Origin: a bacterium
GTDB taxonomy: Bacteria > Patescibacteriota > Patescibacteriia > Patescibacteriales > VMTK01
DNA: 33,919 nucleotides
Direction of reading: 5' to 3'
Assembly: GCA_030693295.1 (NCBI GenBank)
Contig: JAUYAT010000011.1
Span: 1 to 33,919, forward strand
The number at the start of each line of letters is the position of its first letter. The stretch's first letter is position 1. Below, piece after piece: positions 1-7,285 of this stretch. The position numbers and the translations under genes are program-made. The notes under the pieces were generated by a model. It ran no database searches and was not told where the DNA came from. It saw nothing but the letters and a program-made list of their open reading frames with translations.

Positions 1-2
1 AC

Positions 3-1649
3 CAAAAACCGAATATTACCTCAACCCCGGTAACCAACGCCACGGCCTGCGTGGATTATTCATACGATGTCAACGCCATTGACCCGGACAGCCACATAGT
101 GGAATATTTTGATTCAACCAATTCTCTTCCTGCCAATCTAATAATCAATCAAGCAACCGGTTTAATCAGCGGCCAAGTCCAAGCTCAAGGCAATTACAAC
201 ATAACTATTGAAGCCAGAGACCAATATTACGGCCAGACAATCGCTCCGTATTCAGCCCAAGCCGGCCAGACCTACGCTCTTAGTGTTGCCAATGAGGTGT
301 TTACGGTAACGGCGCCAAATGACGATACGATTTGGGTATTTGCCAATGGCTTTAGTCCACCCATCGCCTATCCCACCCAGTACAACGGCTCAGTTAGCGT
401 CAGCACTTCTAATACTGTAACTTACAAACTGTCCACGACAGCCAGCCCTATCCCTGCCGGAACCGTTAGCTTAACCCCTTCTTTTTTCTTAACCATAGAC
501 AGCAACGGCATTATCCAAGGCACGCCGACCGACAGCGCGGTTGACCCGGGAACCTATACCATTACAGTAACCGCCATTAACGCCTGCGGAGCAAGCTACA
601 GCGATGATTTTAAAATAACGGTTCTTAGTTTTGATGAGGATAAAGATGGTTTTATTGATATTATTTATGGAGGAGATGATTGTTATGACGGCCAGGAAGG
701 AGCAGATGGTATTTTAGGCACTTTAGACGACGGGGTAAATATTAATCCTAGCCAGCCGGATGATTGCACGCAGTACGATGGTATTGACAATGATTGCGAC
801 GGCCTAATTGACAATCATGCCAATACCAGTAATGTATTAACTAATACTGATTTTGAATTAGGTCCGGTTGGCGGGTTTCCAGCTAACTGGTCTGGCGGCG
901 CGCAATCGCGCGCGTATGTTGGCATTACCCAAGCTGAAGCCAAGTCCGGAATTCAAAGTATTTTAATAAAACAAGACGCGAATTTGCCATGGCCTGGAAC
1001 ATGTACACAAGCCCTTTGCGCAAGCAATCCTTTTGGTTGCACTTGGCTTGCCGCTACAAACCAGTGTAGTTTTCCAAAATCAGATCTGTGTCATGCTACT
1101 GCTCCTTCAATTTATAATCAAGGAGAAACGTTTTGCTGGCAAAATTCAAATAATGTGATGTGGGGGTATTTAACTTATAACGCGTCTCCTTTGCCTTTTC
1201 AAGTTGGCAAGACATACTTAGTTCGTTATTATTATAAAGGCAACCCTGACTTTAATGGCGCTATAAGAGCAAGTCTTAGTTATAACCCAGGATGGCAATC
1301 TCAATGTTTCCCCTTAAGCTGGACTTGGCTGAATTGCGCGGCCTATGCCTTCGGGGCTACTTGCGCTAATGACCCGACAAGTTGCTGTTTGCATGCCAAA
1401 TCTATAGCAAATCAAACAGAATGTTATTCTGCTGTTGGTTTTTCTGCCGTAGCAGATGGCAATTATCCTAACTGGACGCTGTATTCAAGCAGTTTTGTTT
1501 ATACCGCTGATTTAACTAAATTGCTTGATGATTTGGGCAATATCACGCATCTATATGGCATAAGCTTTGGTTATAACAGCACCGGGCCCTTGGGCAGTAA
1601 TATTTATATTGATGATTTTCAATTATTAGAATGCGTTAATATCCCTTAA
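3..1649 (+). CDS. Secreted surface protein with Ig-like, MopE-type and carbohydrate-binding-like domains (5' truncated)
   Basis: The frame is open from base 3 with no stop upstream, so the gene begins outside the window; the GTG at 51 is probably internal. About 548 residues are visible. The first ~200 contain two stretches resembling bacterial Ig-like (He_PIG) folds, with phrases such as LIINQATGLISGQVQ and FLTIDSNGIIQGTP. An acidic segment around residues 211-278 (DEDKDGFID, GGDDCYDG, DDCTQYDGIDNDCDGLID) matches the MopE-type putative metal-binding motif. The C-terminal ~270 residues start NTDFELGPVGGFPANW and end YIDDFQLLEC, the usual frame of a CBM4/9-like beta-sandwich, but carry two cysteine-rich inserts. 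It is probably exported and cell-surface bound; the ligand is unknown. The next gene starts one base after its TAA, suggesting co-transcription. Confidence 0.8.
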   Translation, partial: QKPNITSTPVTNATACVDYSYDVNAIDPDSHIVEYFDSTNSLPANLIINQATGLISGQVQAQGNYNITIEARDQYYGQTIAPYSAQAGQTYALSVANEVFTVTAPNDDTIWVFANGFSPPIAYPTQYNGSVSVSTSNTVTYKLSTTASPIPAGTVSLTPSFFLTIDSNGIIQGTPTDSAVDPGTYTITVTAINACGASYSDDFKITVLSFDEDKDGFIDIIYGGDDCYDGQEGADGILGTLDDGVNINPSQPDDCTQYDGIDNDCDGLIDNHANTSNVLTNTDFELGPVGGFPANWSGGAQSRAYVGITQAEAKSGIQSILIKQDANLPWPGTCTQALCASNPFGCTWLAATNQCSFPKSDLCHATAPSIYNQGETFCWQNSNNVMWGYLTYNASPLPFQVGKTYLVRYYYKGNPDFNGAIRASLSYNPGWQSQCFPLSWTWLNCAAYAFGATCANDPTSCCLHAKSIANQTECYSAVGFSAVADGNYPNWTLYSSSFVYTADLTKLLDDLGNITHLYGISFGYNSTGPLGSNIYIDDFQLLECVNIP

Positions 1650-1650
1650 T

Positions 1651-1998
1651 ATGTTTAATGAAAATAATAACAATAAAAAATATTTGCTTGCCGGGATTTT
1701 AATTATTTTGGTTATTATTTTTTTAGCGCTAATTCTTAAATATTATAATCAAGCAAAAAGTTTAAAACAAATAAAACAGAATATATCTAATAATATTATT
1801 GATTTGTCTGATAAAAATAAACAAAGCATAGATGCTTCAACAAGCTCTTTGGCTGATGAAAATTTAGACGCAAACAAGCCGGAAGAGTATGTTGGGCCAT
1901 GGGTAGGATATGAAACTATGGGCATGGATCAAGACGCGGACGGCTTGTATGATTTTGAGGAAGAAGAAATTGGCGCTGATCCGGCCGTAGGAAGCTAA
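1651..1998 (+). CDS. Small membrane-anchored protein with a calcium-binding-like acidic tail
   Basis: 115 residues, starting one base after the stop of the preceding surface-protein gene. After a short Asn-rich N-terminus there is one hydrophobic helix (about residues 11-30, LLAGILIILVIIFLALILKY). A polar linker follows, then DQDADGLYDFEEEEIGADP near the C-terminus, which resembles a thrombospondin type 3 / EF-hand-like DxDxDG calcium site. Such repeats usually continue, but here the frame stops directly after GADPAVGS. If one T of the TAA region were absent, the frame would continue for 15 more residues (NFCVFDDSEYDNCIFQ) to a TAA at 2042-2044, so a frameshift is possible. Function unknown; probably part of the same surface locus. 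Confidence 0.7.
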   Translation: MFNENNNNKKYLLAGILIILVIIFLALILKYYNQAKSLKQIKQNISNNIIDLSDKNKQSIDASTSSLADENLDANKPEEYVGPWVGYETMGMDQDADGLYDFEEEEIGADPAVGS

Positions 1999-2066
1999 TT
2001 TCTGCGTGTTTGACGATTCCGAATATGATAATTGTATTTTTCAATAATTTATTTAAATAAAAAAAT

Positions 2067-2486
2067 ATGAAAGAACAAATTAAAAAATTAAGTAAATTTA
2101 TCGCCTCCAGAATGTTTTATTTAATTCTGGGAATATCCGTTGCTGTCGCCATTCCCATCGCTTACGCGGCCTGGAACAGCACGGTGTCAAGCGGACAAAC
2201 CCTTACAACAGCTTTGTGGAATGATATGGTGGCCAAGCTGGTGGAGTTGAACAACAAAATTGACAGCTGGCCGCCTGGCAGTTATTGCATTTTTATGGGT
2301 GGCGGTTCTTGTCCAACCGGATTTACGCAAAAAAGTGGATATATGAGAGCGATCTCTCTTTACGCCGCTAACAGTAGCTATATCGTGCCGGTAACTTTTG
2401 GTAATAGCAATATTCAATGTCATGGCGCTTGCGGACAATACGGCAACTGGATTGGTGAATTAAATCTTAATATTTGCTGTAAATAG
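2067..2486 (+). CDS. Exported cysteine-containing protein with N-terminal membrane anchor
   Basis: 139 residues. A basic N-terminus is followed by a hydrophobic segment (about residues 17-34, YLILGISVAVAIPIAYAA) that could be a signal anchor or a cleaved signal ending AYA-A. Next comes the stretch AAWNSTVSSGQTLTTALWND and a short amphipathic region (VAKLVELNNKI). I recall this arrangement from predicted surface proteins of Parcubacteria-type genomes. The C-terminal half has seven cysteines, including the pattern GSCPTGFT, QCHGACG and a final CCK. It may form disulfides outside the cell. No enzymatic motif is seen. It follows two other surface-protein genes on the same strand. Confidence 0.7.
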   Translation: MKEQIKKLSKFIASRMFYLILGISVAVAIPIAYAAWNSTVSSGQTLTTALWNDMVAKLVELNNKIDSWPPGSYCIFMGGGSCPTGFTQKSGYMRAISLYAANSSYIVPVTFGNSNIQCHGACGQYGNWIGELNLNICCK

Positions 2487-2513
2487 AGAAAATCGCGCTG
2501 AATTTATTGCGGC

Positions 2514-2616
2514 GGCTCCATAGTCCCGATAGGGCTGTGGAGCCAAACTGCAAACCATTTTATTAACAGTTTGCATTATGGCTCCATAGGGCTCCTTGCG
2601 TCGCCACTATGGAGCC
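2514..2616. repeat. Pair of GC-rich hairpins sharing the arm GGCTCCATAG, with a third stem between
   Basis: The arm ggctccatag occurs at 2514-2523 and again at 2580-2589. Each copy pairs with a downstream complement: ctgtggagcc at 2535-2544 (one G-T wobble) and ctatggagcc at 2607-2616 (perfect). Between them, tgcaaac at 2549-2555 pairs with gtttgca at 2569-2575. The region 2500-2690 is clearly richer in GC than the spacer after it. The block could end transcription of the surface genes, but no U-tract follows, so a repeat or structured RNA is equally possible. Confidence 0.6.
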
Positions 2617-2744
2617 GGCGATTATAAAAGCGGACGGGATACGACGAAGGAGCAGCCCATCAGCGTTATGCGATGTTCGCGAGCGGAACCAGTACACTAT
2701 AATATTTACTTTGTTAGAGTGAAAATTAAATTTTAAATCCTTGA
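2617..2744. other. Intergenic spacer with no convincing gene
   Basis: This is the rest of the 359-base gap between the surface locus and the ATPase gene. The left part (to about 2690) is GC-rich and continues the composition of the hairpin block; the right part is A/T-rich. A TATAAT is present at 2697-2702 but has no matching -35. A minus-strand frame runs through the region into the neighbouring gene and looks like a chance frame. I see nothing else. Confidence 0.4.
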
Positions 2745-2802
2745 CCCCGTTAGTTAGTTTTTTATCTAACGGGGTTGACAAAAATATAGAATATATTATA
2801 AT
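2745..2802 (+). promoter_or_regulatory. Strong sigma70-type promoter with an adjoining inverted repeat
   Basis: TTGACA at 2775-2780 and TATAAT at 2797-2802 are separated by 16 bases, a consensus match in both hexamers. Directly upstream, ccccgttag (2745-2753) and ctaacgggg (2766-2774) form a 9-bp inverted repeat with a 12-base loop ending at the -35 box. This placement suggests an operator, although a terminator remnant is possible. The predicted transcript starts near 2809 and leads into the ATPase gene at 2846. Confidence 0.7.
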
Positions 2803-2845
2803 AACCGATACATAGTTTAAAAACTTTAAATAATAACCGATAAAT

Positions 2846-4165
2846 ATGATAACTAATGAAAAAATAATAGAAATTCTTAATGAATGGAATTTTTGGGATA
2901 AAAAGCGAGATATAGGAATAATTCGGCCAAAATACCTGAATAAATTGATAGAATATTTAAAAACCGATGAAATTGTAGCTATGGGCGGCATAAGAAGGTG
3001 CGGCAAGTCCACAATAATGCTGCAGTTGATAGATTATCTCATCAATCATAAAAGAATCGGCTCGGAACAAACTTTATATGTTAATTTTGAAGATCCTAAA
3101 TTTTTCAATTTTTTGAATTTGGATTTTTTGGATAAAATATTGGAAGCGTATTATGAAATTGTAAACCATTCCAATAAAAAGACTTATTTATTTTTAGACG
3201 AGGTTCAAAAAATTAAAGGCTGGGAGCATTGGGTTAGGGCGCATTATGACAAAAAATCAAATATAAAGATTTTTGTTACAGGGTCGTCAGCTGATTTAAT
3301 GAGTTCGGAATTTTCCAGCCTTCTTACCGGAAGACACTTGGAACTGCCGGTATACCCGCTTTGTTTTAAAGAATATGCCGAATTTAATAATGTAACAGCC
3401 AACAATAAATTAGAAGCCATTAAAAAAAGAAAGGATTTAATTAAATTGTCAAAGCAATTTATCAGGCAGGGAGGATTTCCTAAAATAGCCGTTATTAGCG
3501 ATGAAAGCTTAAAAAAGGAGTTATTAACCCAATATTTTAATGATATTGTTGTTAAGGACATAGGAGAGAGGCATAAATTAAAAAATATTGCCCAGTTGAA
3601 AACTTTGGCGTTATTCTACGCTAATAATTTTTCAAGCTTAATATCATATAATAAAATAAAAAAAATGCTTGATATTGATATTTCTTTAGATAGCATTGAA
3701 AGATTCAGCGGCTATTTAACAGAGTCTTATTTATTTTATTTAACGGCTAAATTCAGCTATTCTTTAGCCGAGCAAATTAAAAATAATAAAAAAGTATATA
3801 TAGCTGATAATGGCATAAGAGACGCGGTATCTTTTAAATTTTCCAATGATTACGGAAAATATCTGGAAAACGCGGTTTTTTTAGAGCTTAAAAAAGAAGG
3901 AACGGAAATTTATTATTTTGAAAAAGGCAAAGAAGTTGATTTTTTAGTTAAACAGGGAAATAAAATATGCCAAGCTATTAATGTTTGCTATGATTTAAAC
4001 GATAAATTAACAAGGGAAAGAGAAATTAAAGGATTAGCGGACGGAATGGATAGTTTTAATTTGAAGCAAGGATTGATAATTACTGAAAAGGAAGAAGGCG
4101 AAATAAAACAAAATAACAGAAAAATTATTGTTAAGCCTTTTTGGAAATGGAGTTTAGGAATTTAG
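2846..4165 (+). CDS. AAA-family ATPase with C-terminal DUF4143 domain
   Basis: 439 residues, a usual length for the AAA_14/DUF4143 family. The Walker A motif is GGIRRCGKST (residues 47-56) and the Walker B is LFLDEVQ (about 115-121). VTGSSADLMSSEFSSLLTGR is the family's sensor region. The C-terminal part ends with a conserved segment around KGKEVDFLVKQGN, characteristic of DUF4143, whose fold is thought to be nuclease-like. The biological role of the family is poorly defined; copies are often solitary and patchily distributed among bacteria and archaea, and link to mobile or defence functions only by association. The gene has its own strong promoter and is followed at once by the nusA promoter. 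Confidence 0.85.
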   Translation: MITNEKIIEILNEWNFWDKKRDIGIIRPKYLNKLIEYLKTDEIVAMGGIRRCGKSTIMLQLIDYLINHKRIGSEQTLYVNFEDPKFFNFLNLDFLDKILEAYYEIVNHSNKKTYLFLDEVQKIKGWEHWVRAHYDKKSNIKIFVTGSSADLMSSEFSSLLTGRHLELPVYPLCFKEYAEFNNVTANNKLEAIKKRKDLIKLSKQFIRQGGFPKIAVISDESLKKELLTQYFNDIVVKDIGERHKLKNIAQLKTLALFYANNFSSLISYNKIKKMLDIDISLDSIERFSGYLTESYLFYLTAKFSYSLAEQIKNNKKVYIADNGIRDAVSFKFSNDYGKYLENAVFLELKKEGTEIYYFEKGKEVDFLVKQGNKICQAINVCYDLNDKLTREREIKGLADGMDSFNLKQGLIITEKEEGEIKQNNRKIIVKPFWKWSLGI

Positions 4166-4194
4166 TTGACACGAAATATTAACTATGTTAACAT
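4166..4194 (+). promoter_or_regulatory. Predicted nusA promoter
   Basis: TTGACA at 4166-4171, starting at the base after the ATPase stop codon, is followed after 17 bases by TAACAT at 4189-4194 (4 of 6 consensus). The start site would lie near 4201, 65 bases before nusA. Confidence 0.5.
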
Positions 4195-4202
4195 ATTATT
4201 AA

Positions 4203-4233
4203 GGCTGGTTGTTTATAACAATTAGCCTTTTTT
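4203..4233 (+). terminator. Intrinsic terminator hairpin between the promoter and nusA
   Basis: ggctggttgtt (4203-4213) pairs over 11 positions, with two G-U wobbles, with aacaattagcc (4217-4227) around a 3-base loop, and six T residues follow (4228-4233). It begins at or next to the predicted start of the nusA transcript. It may simply end the ATPase transcript, but any RNA from the promoter at 4166-4194 must also pass it, so it could attenuate nusA. Confidence 0.65.
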
Positions 4234-4265
4234 CTTACTAAATAATTAACTAATAAATTCTACAT

Positions 4266-5567
4266 ATGTCGGAAATATCCAACGCGATAAAACAAATCTG
4301 CGATGAAAAAGGCCTGAGCTACGCGGCTGTCATCGTCACTATTGAATCGGCTTTAGCCGCGGCTTACCGCAAAGACTTCGGCGAAAGAAACCAAAATATT
4401 AAAGTTGAATTTGACCCGGAAGACGGCAAATCCAAAGTTTTTGATATGAAAACCGTGGTTGAGGATATGCCGGAAGAAGTTGAAAGTGAAAAGTTAAAAG
4501 TTGAAAGTGATGAAGAGAAAAAAGCGGAGATTGTGGCGGCTGAAGCTGACCGGGAAGCGCCCGAGGAAGAAGAAAAAAGAAGATTTAATCCCAAAACCGA
4601 AATTCAGCTGACAGACGCTAAATTAGTTAAAAAGACGGCAAAAATAGGCGATGAAATCAAGACGAAATTGCCTGTGCCGGACGCTTACGGCCGCATGGCG
4701 GCGCAAACCGCCAAACAGGTGATTATCCAAAAACTGCGCGAAGCCGAGCGCGAAATGATATTCAATGAATTCAAGGAAAAAGAGCATGAAGTCGTAGCCG
4801 GCGTGATCCAGCGCCATGAAGGCAGGATTGTTTTAGTGGACCTGGGCAAGACCGCCGGGATTCTGCCCGGCGATGAGCAAATCCGGGGAGAGCAATACAA
4901 TCCGGGCCAAAGAATCAAGGTTTTTATCAAAGAAGTCAACATCACTTCCCGCGGCCCGGAAATAATTTTATCCCGCACTTCCGACGAAATATTGAAAAAA
5001 GTGTTTTATTTGGAAATCCCCGAAATATCAAACGGATTGGTGGAAATAAAATCGGTCGCGCGCGAAGCCGGCAGCCGCTCTAAAGTCGCCGTATCCGCCA
5101 CTGGCGAAAATGTTGATCCGATCGGCTCGTGCGTAGGCCAGCGCGGCGCCAGAATTCAAACAATAATCAGCGAATTAGGCGGCGAAAAAATTGATATTAT
5201 TGAATATAATGAAAACCTCGCCAAATTCGTCGCCAACGCCTTGTCGCCCGCCAAAACACTTTCGGTTAATATTGACGAAAAAAATAAAAAGGCCTTGGTC
5301 AATGTTGCCGAAGACCAGTTGTCTCTGGCTATCGGCAGAGACGGGCAGAATGTCCGCCTGGCGGCGCGCTTAACCGGCTGGAGAATTGATATAATTGGAG
5401 AAAAGGCCAATGAAATTAAAACTGCTCCTGAAAACGCCGATGATAAAAAAACAGAGGAAGAAAAAAAAGAGGAAAAGCCGCAGGCGGAAGATGAGCCGAA
5501 GAAAGAGGAAAAGAAAACTAAAAAGAACAAGGAAAAAATGAAGGAGAAAAAAAGTAATAAAATTTAA
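4266..5567 (+). CDS. nusA: Transcription termination/antitermination factor NusA
   Basis: 433 residues. NusA binds RNA polymerase and modulates pausing, termination and antitermination. The N-terminal polymerase-binding domain (ISNAIKQICDEKGLS...ESALAAAYRKDFG) is recognisable. An S1 domain follows (about 175-245, VAGVIQRHEGRIVLVDLGKTAGILPGDEQ is split here by description only), then KH domains with GSCVGQRGARIQTI and LAIGRDGQNVRLAARLTGW. The N-terminal domain contains an acidic insert at about residues 70-105 (EEVESEKLKVESDEEK and following), whose DNA holds an imperfect tandem repeat. The C-terminus is a long Lys/Glu-rich tail after about residue 380. No rimP precedes it and no infB follows, unlike the common rimP-nusA-infB order. 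No clear Shine-Dalgarno precedes the ATG. Confidence 0.95.
   Translation: MSEISNAIKQICDEKGLSYAAVIVTIESALAAAYRKDFGERNQNIKVEFDPEDGKSKVFDMKTVVEDMPEEVESEKLKVESDEEKKAEIVAAEADREAPEEEEKRRFNPKTEIQLTDAKLVKKTAKIGDEIKTKLPVPDAYGRMAAQTAKQVIIQKLREAEREMIFNEFKEKEHEVVAGVIQRHEGRIVLVDLGKTAGILPGDEQIRGEQYNPGQRIKVFIKEVNITSRGPEIILSRTSDEILKKVFYLEIPEISNGLVEIKSVAREAGSRSKVAVSATGENVDPIGSCVGQRGARIQTIISELGGEKIDIIEYNENLAKFVANALSPAKTLSVNIDEKNKKALVNVAEDQLSLAIGRDGQNVRLAARLTGWRIDIIGEKANEIKTAPENADDKKTEEEKKEEKPQAEDEPKKEEKKTKKNKEKMKEKKSNKI
4479..4510 (+). repeat. Short tandem repeat inside nusA
   Basis: gttgaaagtga occurs at 4479-4489 and again at 4500-4510, a 21-base (seven-codon) period, with the related aaagttaaaag between. 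It encodes the VESEKLKVESDE part of the acidic insert, so the repeat keeps the frame. Confidence 0.55.
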
Positions 5568-5582
5568 ATAGCAAGTATTATA

Positions 5583-5700
5583 AATGCCAAATTACAAATA
5601 TCAAATGACAAATCAATGTCAAAGCTCAAAGCTCAAATTTAATCCGGTTTATTTTTGACATTTGGATTTTGGATTTGATTTGGCATTTGTAATTTGGATT
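5583..5700. repeat. A/T-rich imperfect inverted repeat in the nusA-ppaC spacer
   Basis: The left part (about 5583-5625) is built of aaatgccaaattacaaat, caaatgac and caatgtcaaag. The right part (about 5655-5700) reads tttgacatttgg, ggatttgatttggcatttg and taatttgg, which is approximately its reverse complement. aagctcaaagctcaaa between them is a short direct repeat. It is probably a low-complexity intergenic repeat; it carries no ORF. Confidence 0.5.
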
Positions 5701-5725
5701 TTGAAATTAAAATTAATTTTGATTT

Positions 5726-5754
5726 TTGAATTAATTAGCCAAAAAACATATAAT
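5726..5754 (+). promoter_or_regulatory. Predicted ppaC promoter
   Basis: TTGAAT (5726-5731), a 17-base spacer and a perfect TATAAT (5749-5754). The start site would fall near 5761, leaving a leader of only about 9 bases before the ATG at 5770, consistent with the absence of a Shine-Dalgarno. Confidence 0.6.
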
Positions 5755-5769
5755 TAATTATTAAAAACT

Positions 5770-6702
5770 ATGCCAAATATAATATATATCATCGGCCACA
5801 AATCTCCGGACTTGGACAGCGTTGCCGCGGCCATAGCTTACGCTGATTTAAAAAATAAAATGGAGAGCGCGGACAATTACGCGCCCGCGCTTGCCGGCGC
5901 AATCAACAAGGAAACCGAGTTCGCTTTAAAAAAATTCGGTTTTGAAAAGCCGGAAATTTTAAACAATGCTAAAGAAAAAAATATTATTTTAGTGGATCAT
6001 AACGAATTCTCTCAAGCTGTTGACGGCATAGCCGAGGCAAAAATAATTGAAGTTTTAGATCATCATAAAGTTAATTTTAAATACGGCGAGCCGGTTGCCG
6101 TTAAAATCTTGCCGTGGGGAGCGAGCTGCACGATAATAGCCGATGAATTTTTCGCGCGAAACATTGAACTTGATAAAAATTTAGCCGGCCTTATGCTTTC
6201 CGCCGTTTTAGTTGATACTGTTATAACCAAATCCCCCACCTGCGCGGAAAAAGACAAGGAAATAATTACAAAACTGGCTGGAATAGCGGGCATAACAAAT
6301 TGGCAAGAATTCGGCATGGAATTATTTAAAATCCGCTCAACCGTAAGCGAGCTGTCCGGCGCTGAAATAATTAAAAGCGATTTCAAAGACTTTAATTTCA
6401 AAGCCGGAAAATTCGGCATCGGCCAGGTTGAAACCGTTGATTTAAATGAATTTGCCGTTCGCGAAAACGAAATTATCAACGAATTAAACAAATTAAGAGA
6501 AGCCGAAAATTATCACAGCGTCATTTTATTTATTACCGATATTATTAAAGAAGGTTCAGAATTTTTAGTTTCAACCGTTGACCGGCTAAAAGTGGAAGAG
6601 GCGCTGGGAGTCGAATTAAAAAACGGCAAAGTTTATATAAACGGAATGATTTCGCGCAAAAAACAAGTCGCGCCGAAATTTTCCGCGATTTTTGACAAAT
6701 AA
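5770..6702 (+). CDS. ppaC: Manganese-dependent inorganic pyrophosphatase (DHH family, class II)
   Basis: 310 residues, matching family length. It hydrolyses pyrophosphate to two phosphates in the cytosol, pulling biosynthetic reactions forward. Metal-binding motifs are intact: GHKSPDLDS (H10, D14, D16), LVDHNE near residue 75, LDHHK near 97 and DTVITKSPT near 150. The DHHA2 substrate-binding motif SRKKQVAP is close to the C-terminus. The ATG at 5770 directly precedes the first motif, which fixes the start. It appears monocistronic, or is followed 21 bases later by a small gene with its own strong ribosome-binding site. Confidence 0.93.
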   Translation: MPNIIYIIGHKSPDLDSVAAAIAYADLKNKMESADNYAPALAGAINKETEFALKKFGFEKPEILNNAKEKNIILVDHNEFSQAVDGIAEAKIIEVLDHHKVNFKYGEPVAVKILPWGASCTIIADEFFARNIELDKNLAGLMLSAVLVDTVITKSPTCAEKDKEIITKLAGIAGITNWQEFGMELFKIRSTVSELSGAEIIKSDFKDFNFKAGKFGIGQVETVDLNEFAVRENEIINELNKLREAENYHSVILFITDIIKEGSEFLVSTVDRLKVEEALGVELKNGKVYINGMISRKKQVAPKFSAIFDK

Positions 6703-6710
6703 ATTTACAA

Positions 6711-6716
6711 AGGAGG
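6711..6716 (+). promoter_or_regulatory. Strong Shine-Dalgarno AGGAGG
   Basis: AGGAGG lies seven bases before the ATG at 6724. It decides the start of a 56-residue gene and contrasts with the core genes nearby (nusA, ppaC, tig), which show no Shine-Dalgarno. Confidence 0.75.
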
Positions 6717-6723
6717 GATTAAA

Positions 6724-6894
6724 ATGATTATTCCGGAAATGGGACAGAAAATTTTCTGCGAGAAGGGGCAGGGCGAAATTGTGTCTATCAATTTTGACAG
6801 AGAAACTTGCGTTGTCGCGCTGCGCAAGCCAAAAAACAAAAAGGTGGAAATTTTATTTCATCAAATTGAAACAACGGAAGAAAAACGCAAATAA
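6724..6894 (+). CDS. Hypothetical 56-residue protein, possible small beta-barrel
   Basis: The product is 56 residues, starting MIIPEMGQKIFCEKGQGEI. A perfect AGGAGG with 7-base spacing supports the start. The pattern GQGEIVSINFDRETCVVALRKP...KVEILFHQIE alternates hydrophobic and charged residues and looks like a small SH3/KOW-like barrel, but this is shape recognition only. Two more very small genes with strong ribosome-binding sites follow within 20 bases of each other, making a compact three-gene cluster between ppaC and tig. Function unknown. Confidence 0.6.
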   Translation: MIIPEMGQKIFCEKGQGEIVSINFDRETCVVALRKPKNKKVEILFHQIETTEEKRK

Positions 6895-6913
6895 GCGCAA
6901 GGGGGGCGATGGC

Positions 6914-7105
6914 ATGGATCAAATCACAAGAAAGGAACTTGAAAAATCCAAATACAAAGAATGCAACAAAAAGGAATACAATGATTTTTTTGCGAGCTTA
7001 AGAAACCAGGCAATTGTTTTGCACATAATACAAGAGATGCAAGAATATAAAAAGACTTTCAATGTAACTAATGGCAAGTATATCATACCAGCGGGAAAGG
7101 AGTAA
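6914..7105 (+). CDS. Hypothetical 63-residue protein
   Basis: 63 residues, starting MDQITRKELEKSKYKE. The ATG at 6914 is chosen because a G-rich ribosome-binding stretch (aagggggg, 6899-6906) lies about 7 bases upstream. A longer frame extends back to 6779, but it would overlap the previous small gene and has no such signal. The protein is charged and rich in Lys/Glu/Asn, probably helical, with no family motif I recognise. It sits 19 bases after the preceding small gene and 5 before the next. Confidence 0.55.
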   Translation: MDQITRKELEKSKYKECNKKEYNDFFASLRNQAIVLHIIQEMQEYKKTFNVTNGKYIIPAGKE

Positions 7106-7110
7106 AAAGA

Positions 7111-7272
7111 ATGGCTGAAAAAATAGAAAAAAGTAAAATTGAACATGATAAATGCGTAAAGTGCGGAGGGGAAACTGAATATCCCAAAGATACCCGTGTG
7201 GATTTTAGAGAGGGTTATATAGAGGGGGCGGGGCAACTTTGCGAAGATTGCCGTAAAAAAATTTATGGATAG
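7111..7272 (+). CDS. Hypothetical 53-residue zinc-ribbon-like protein
   Basis: The product is 53 residues, beginning MAEKIEKSKIEHDKCVKCGG and ending LCEDCRKKIYG. Two CxxC pairs (CVKC and CEDC) separated by about 28 residues form a plausible zinc knuckle or ribbon. An AGGAG at about 7089-7093 lies upstream of the ATG but is rather distant (about 17 bases). It is the last of three tiny genes; a GC-capped hairpin follows 13 bases after the stop. Such small zinc-ribbon proteins are common in mobile and regulatory settings, but no specific role can be assigned. Confidence 0.6.
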   Translation: MAEKIEKSKIEHDKCVKCGGETEYPKDTRVDFREGYIEGAGQLCEDCRKKIYG

Positions 7273-7285
7273 GACAAGAACCCGG

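Noticed and set aside
2563-3012. 149-residue minus-strand frame
   Set aside because: It runs through the hairpin block and the promoter of the ATPase gene into its coding region; composition looks random.
5156-5530. 124-residue minus-strand frame in nusA
   Set aside because: Complement of the Lys/Glu-rich tail; gives Ser/Phe-rich low-complexity sequence typical of a shadow.
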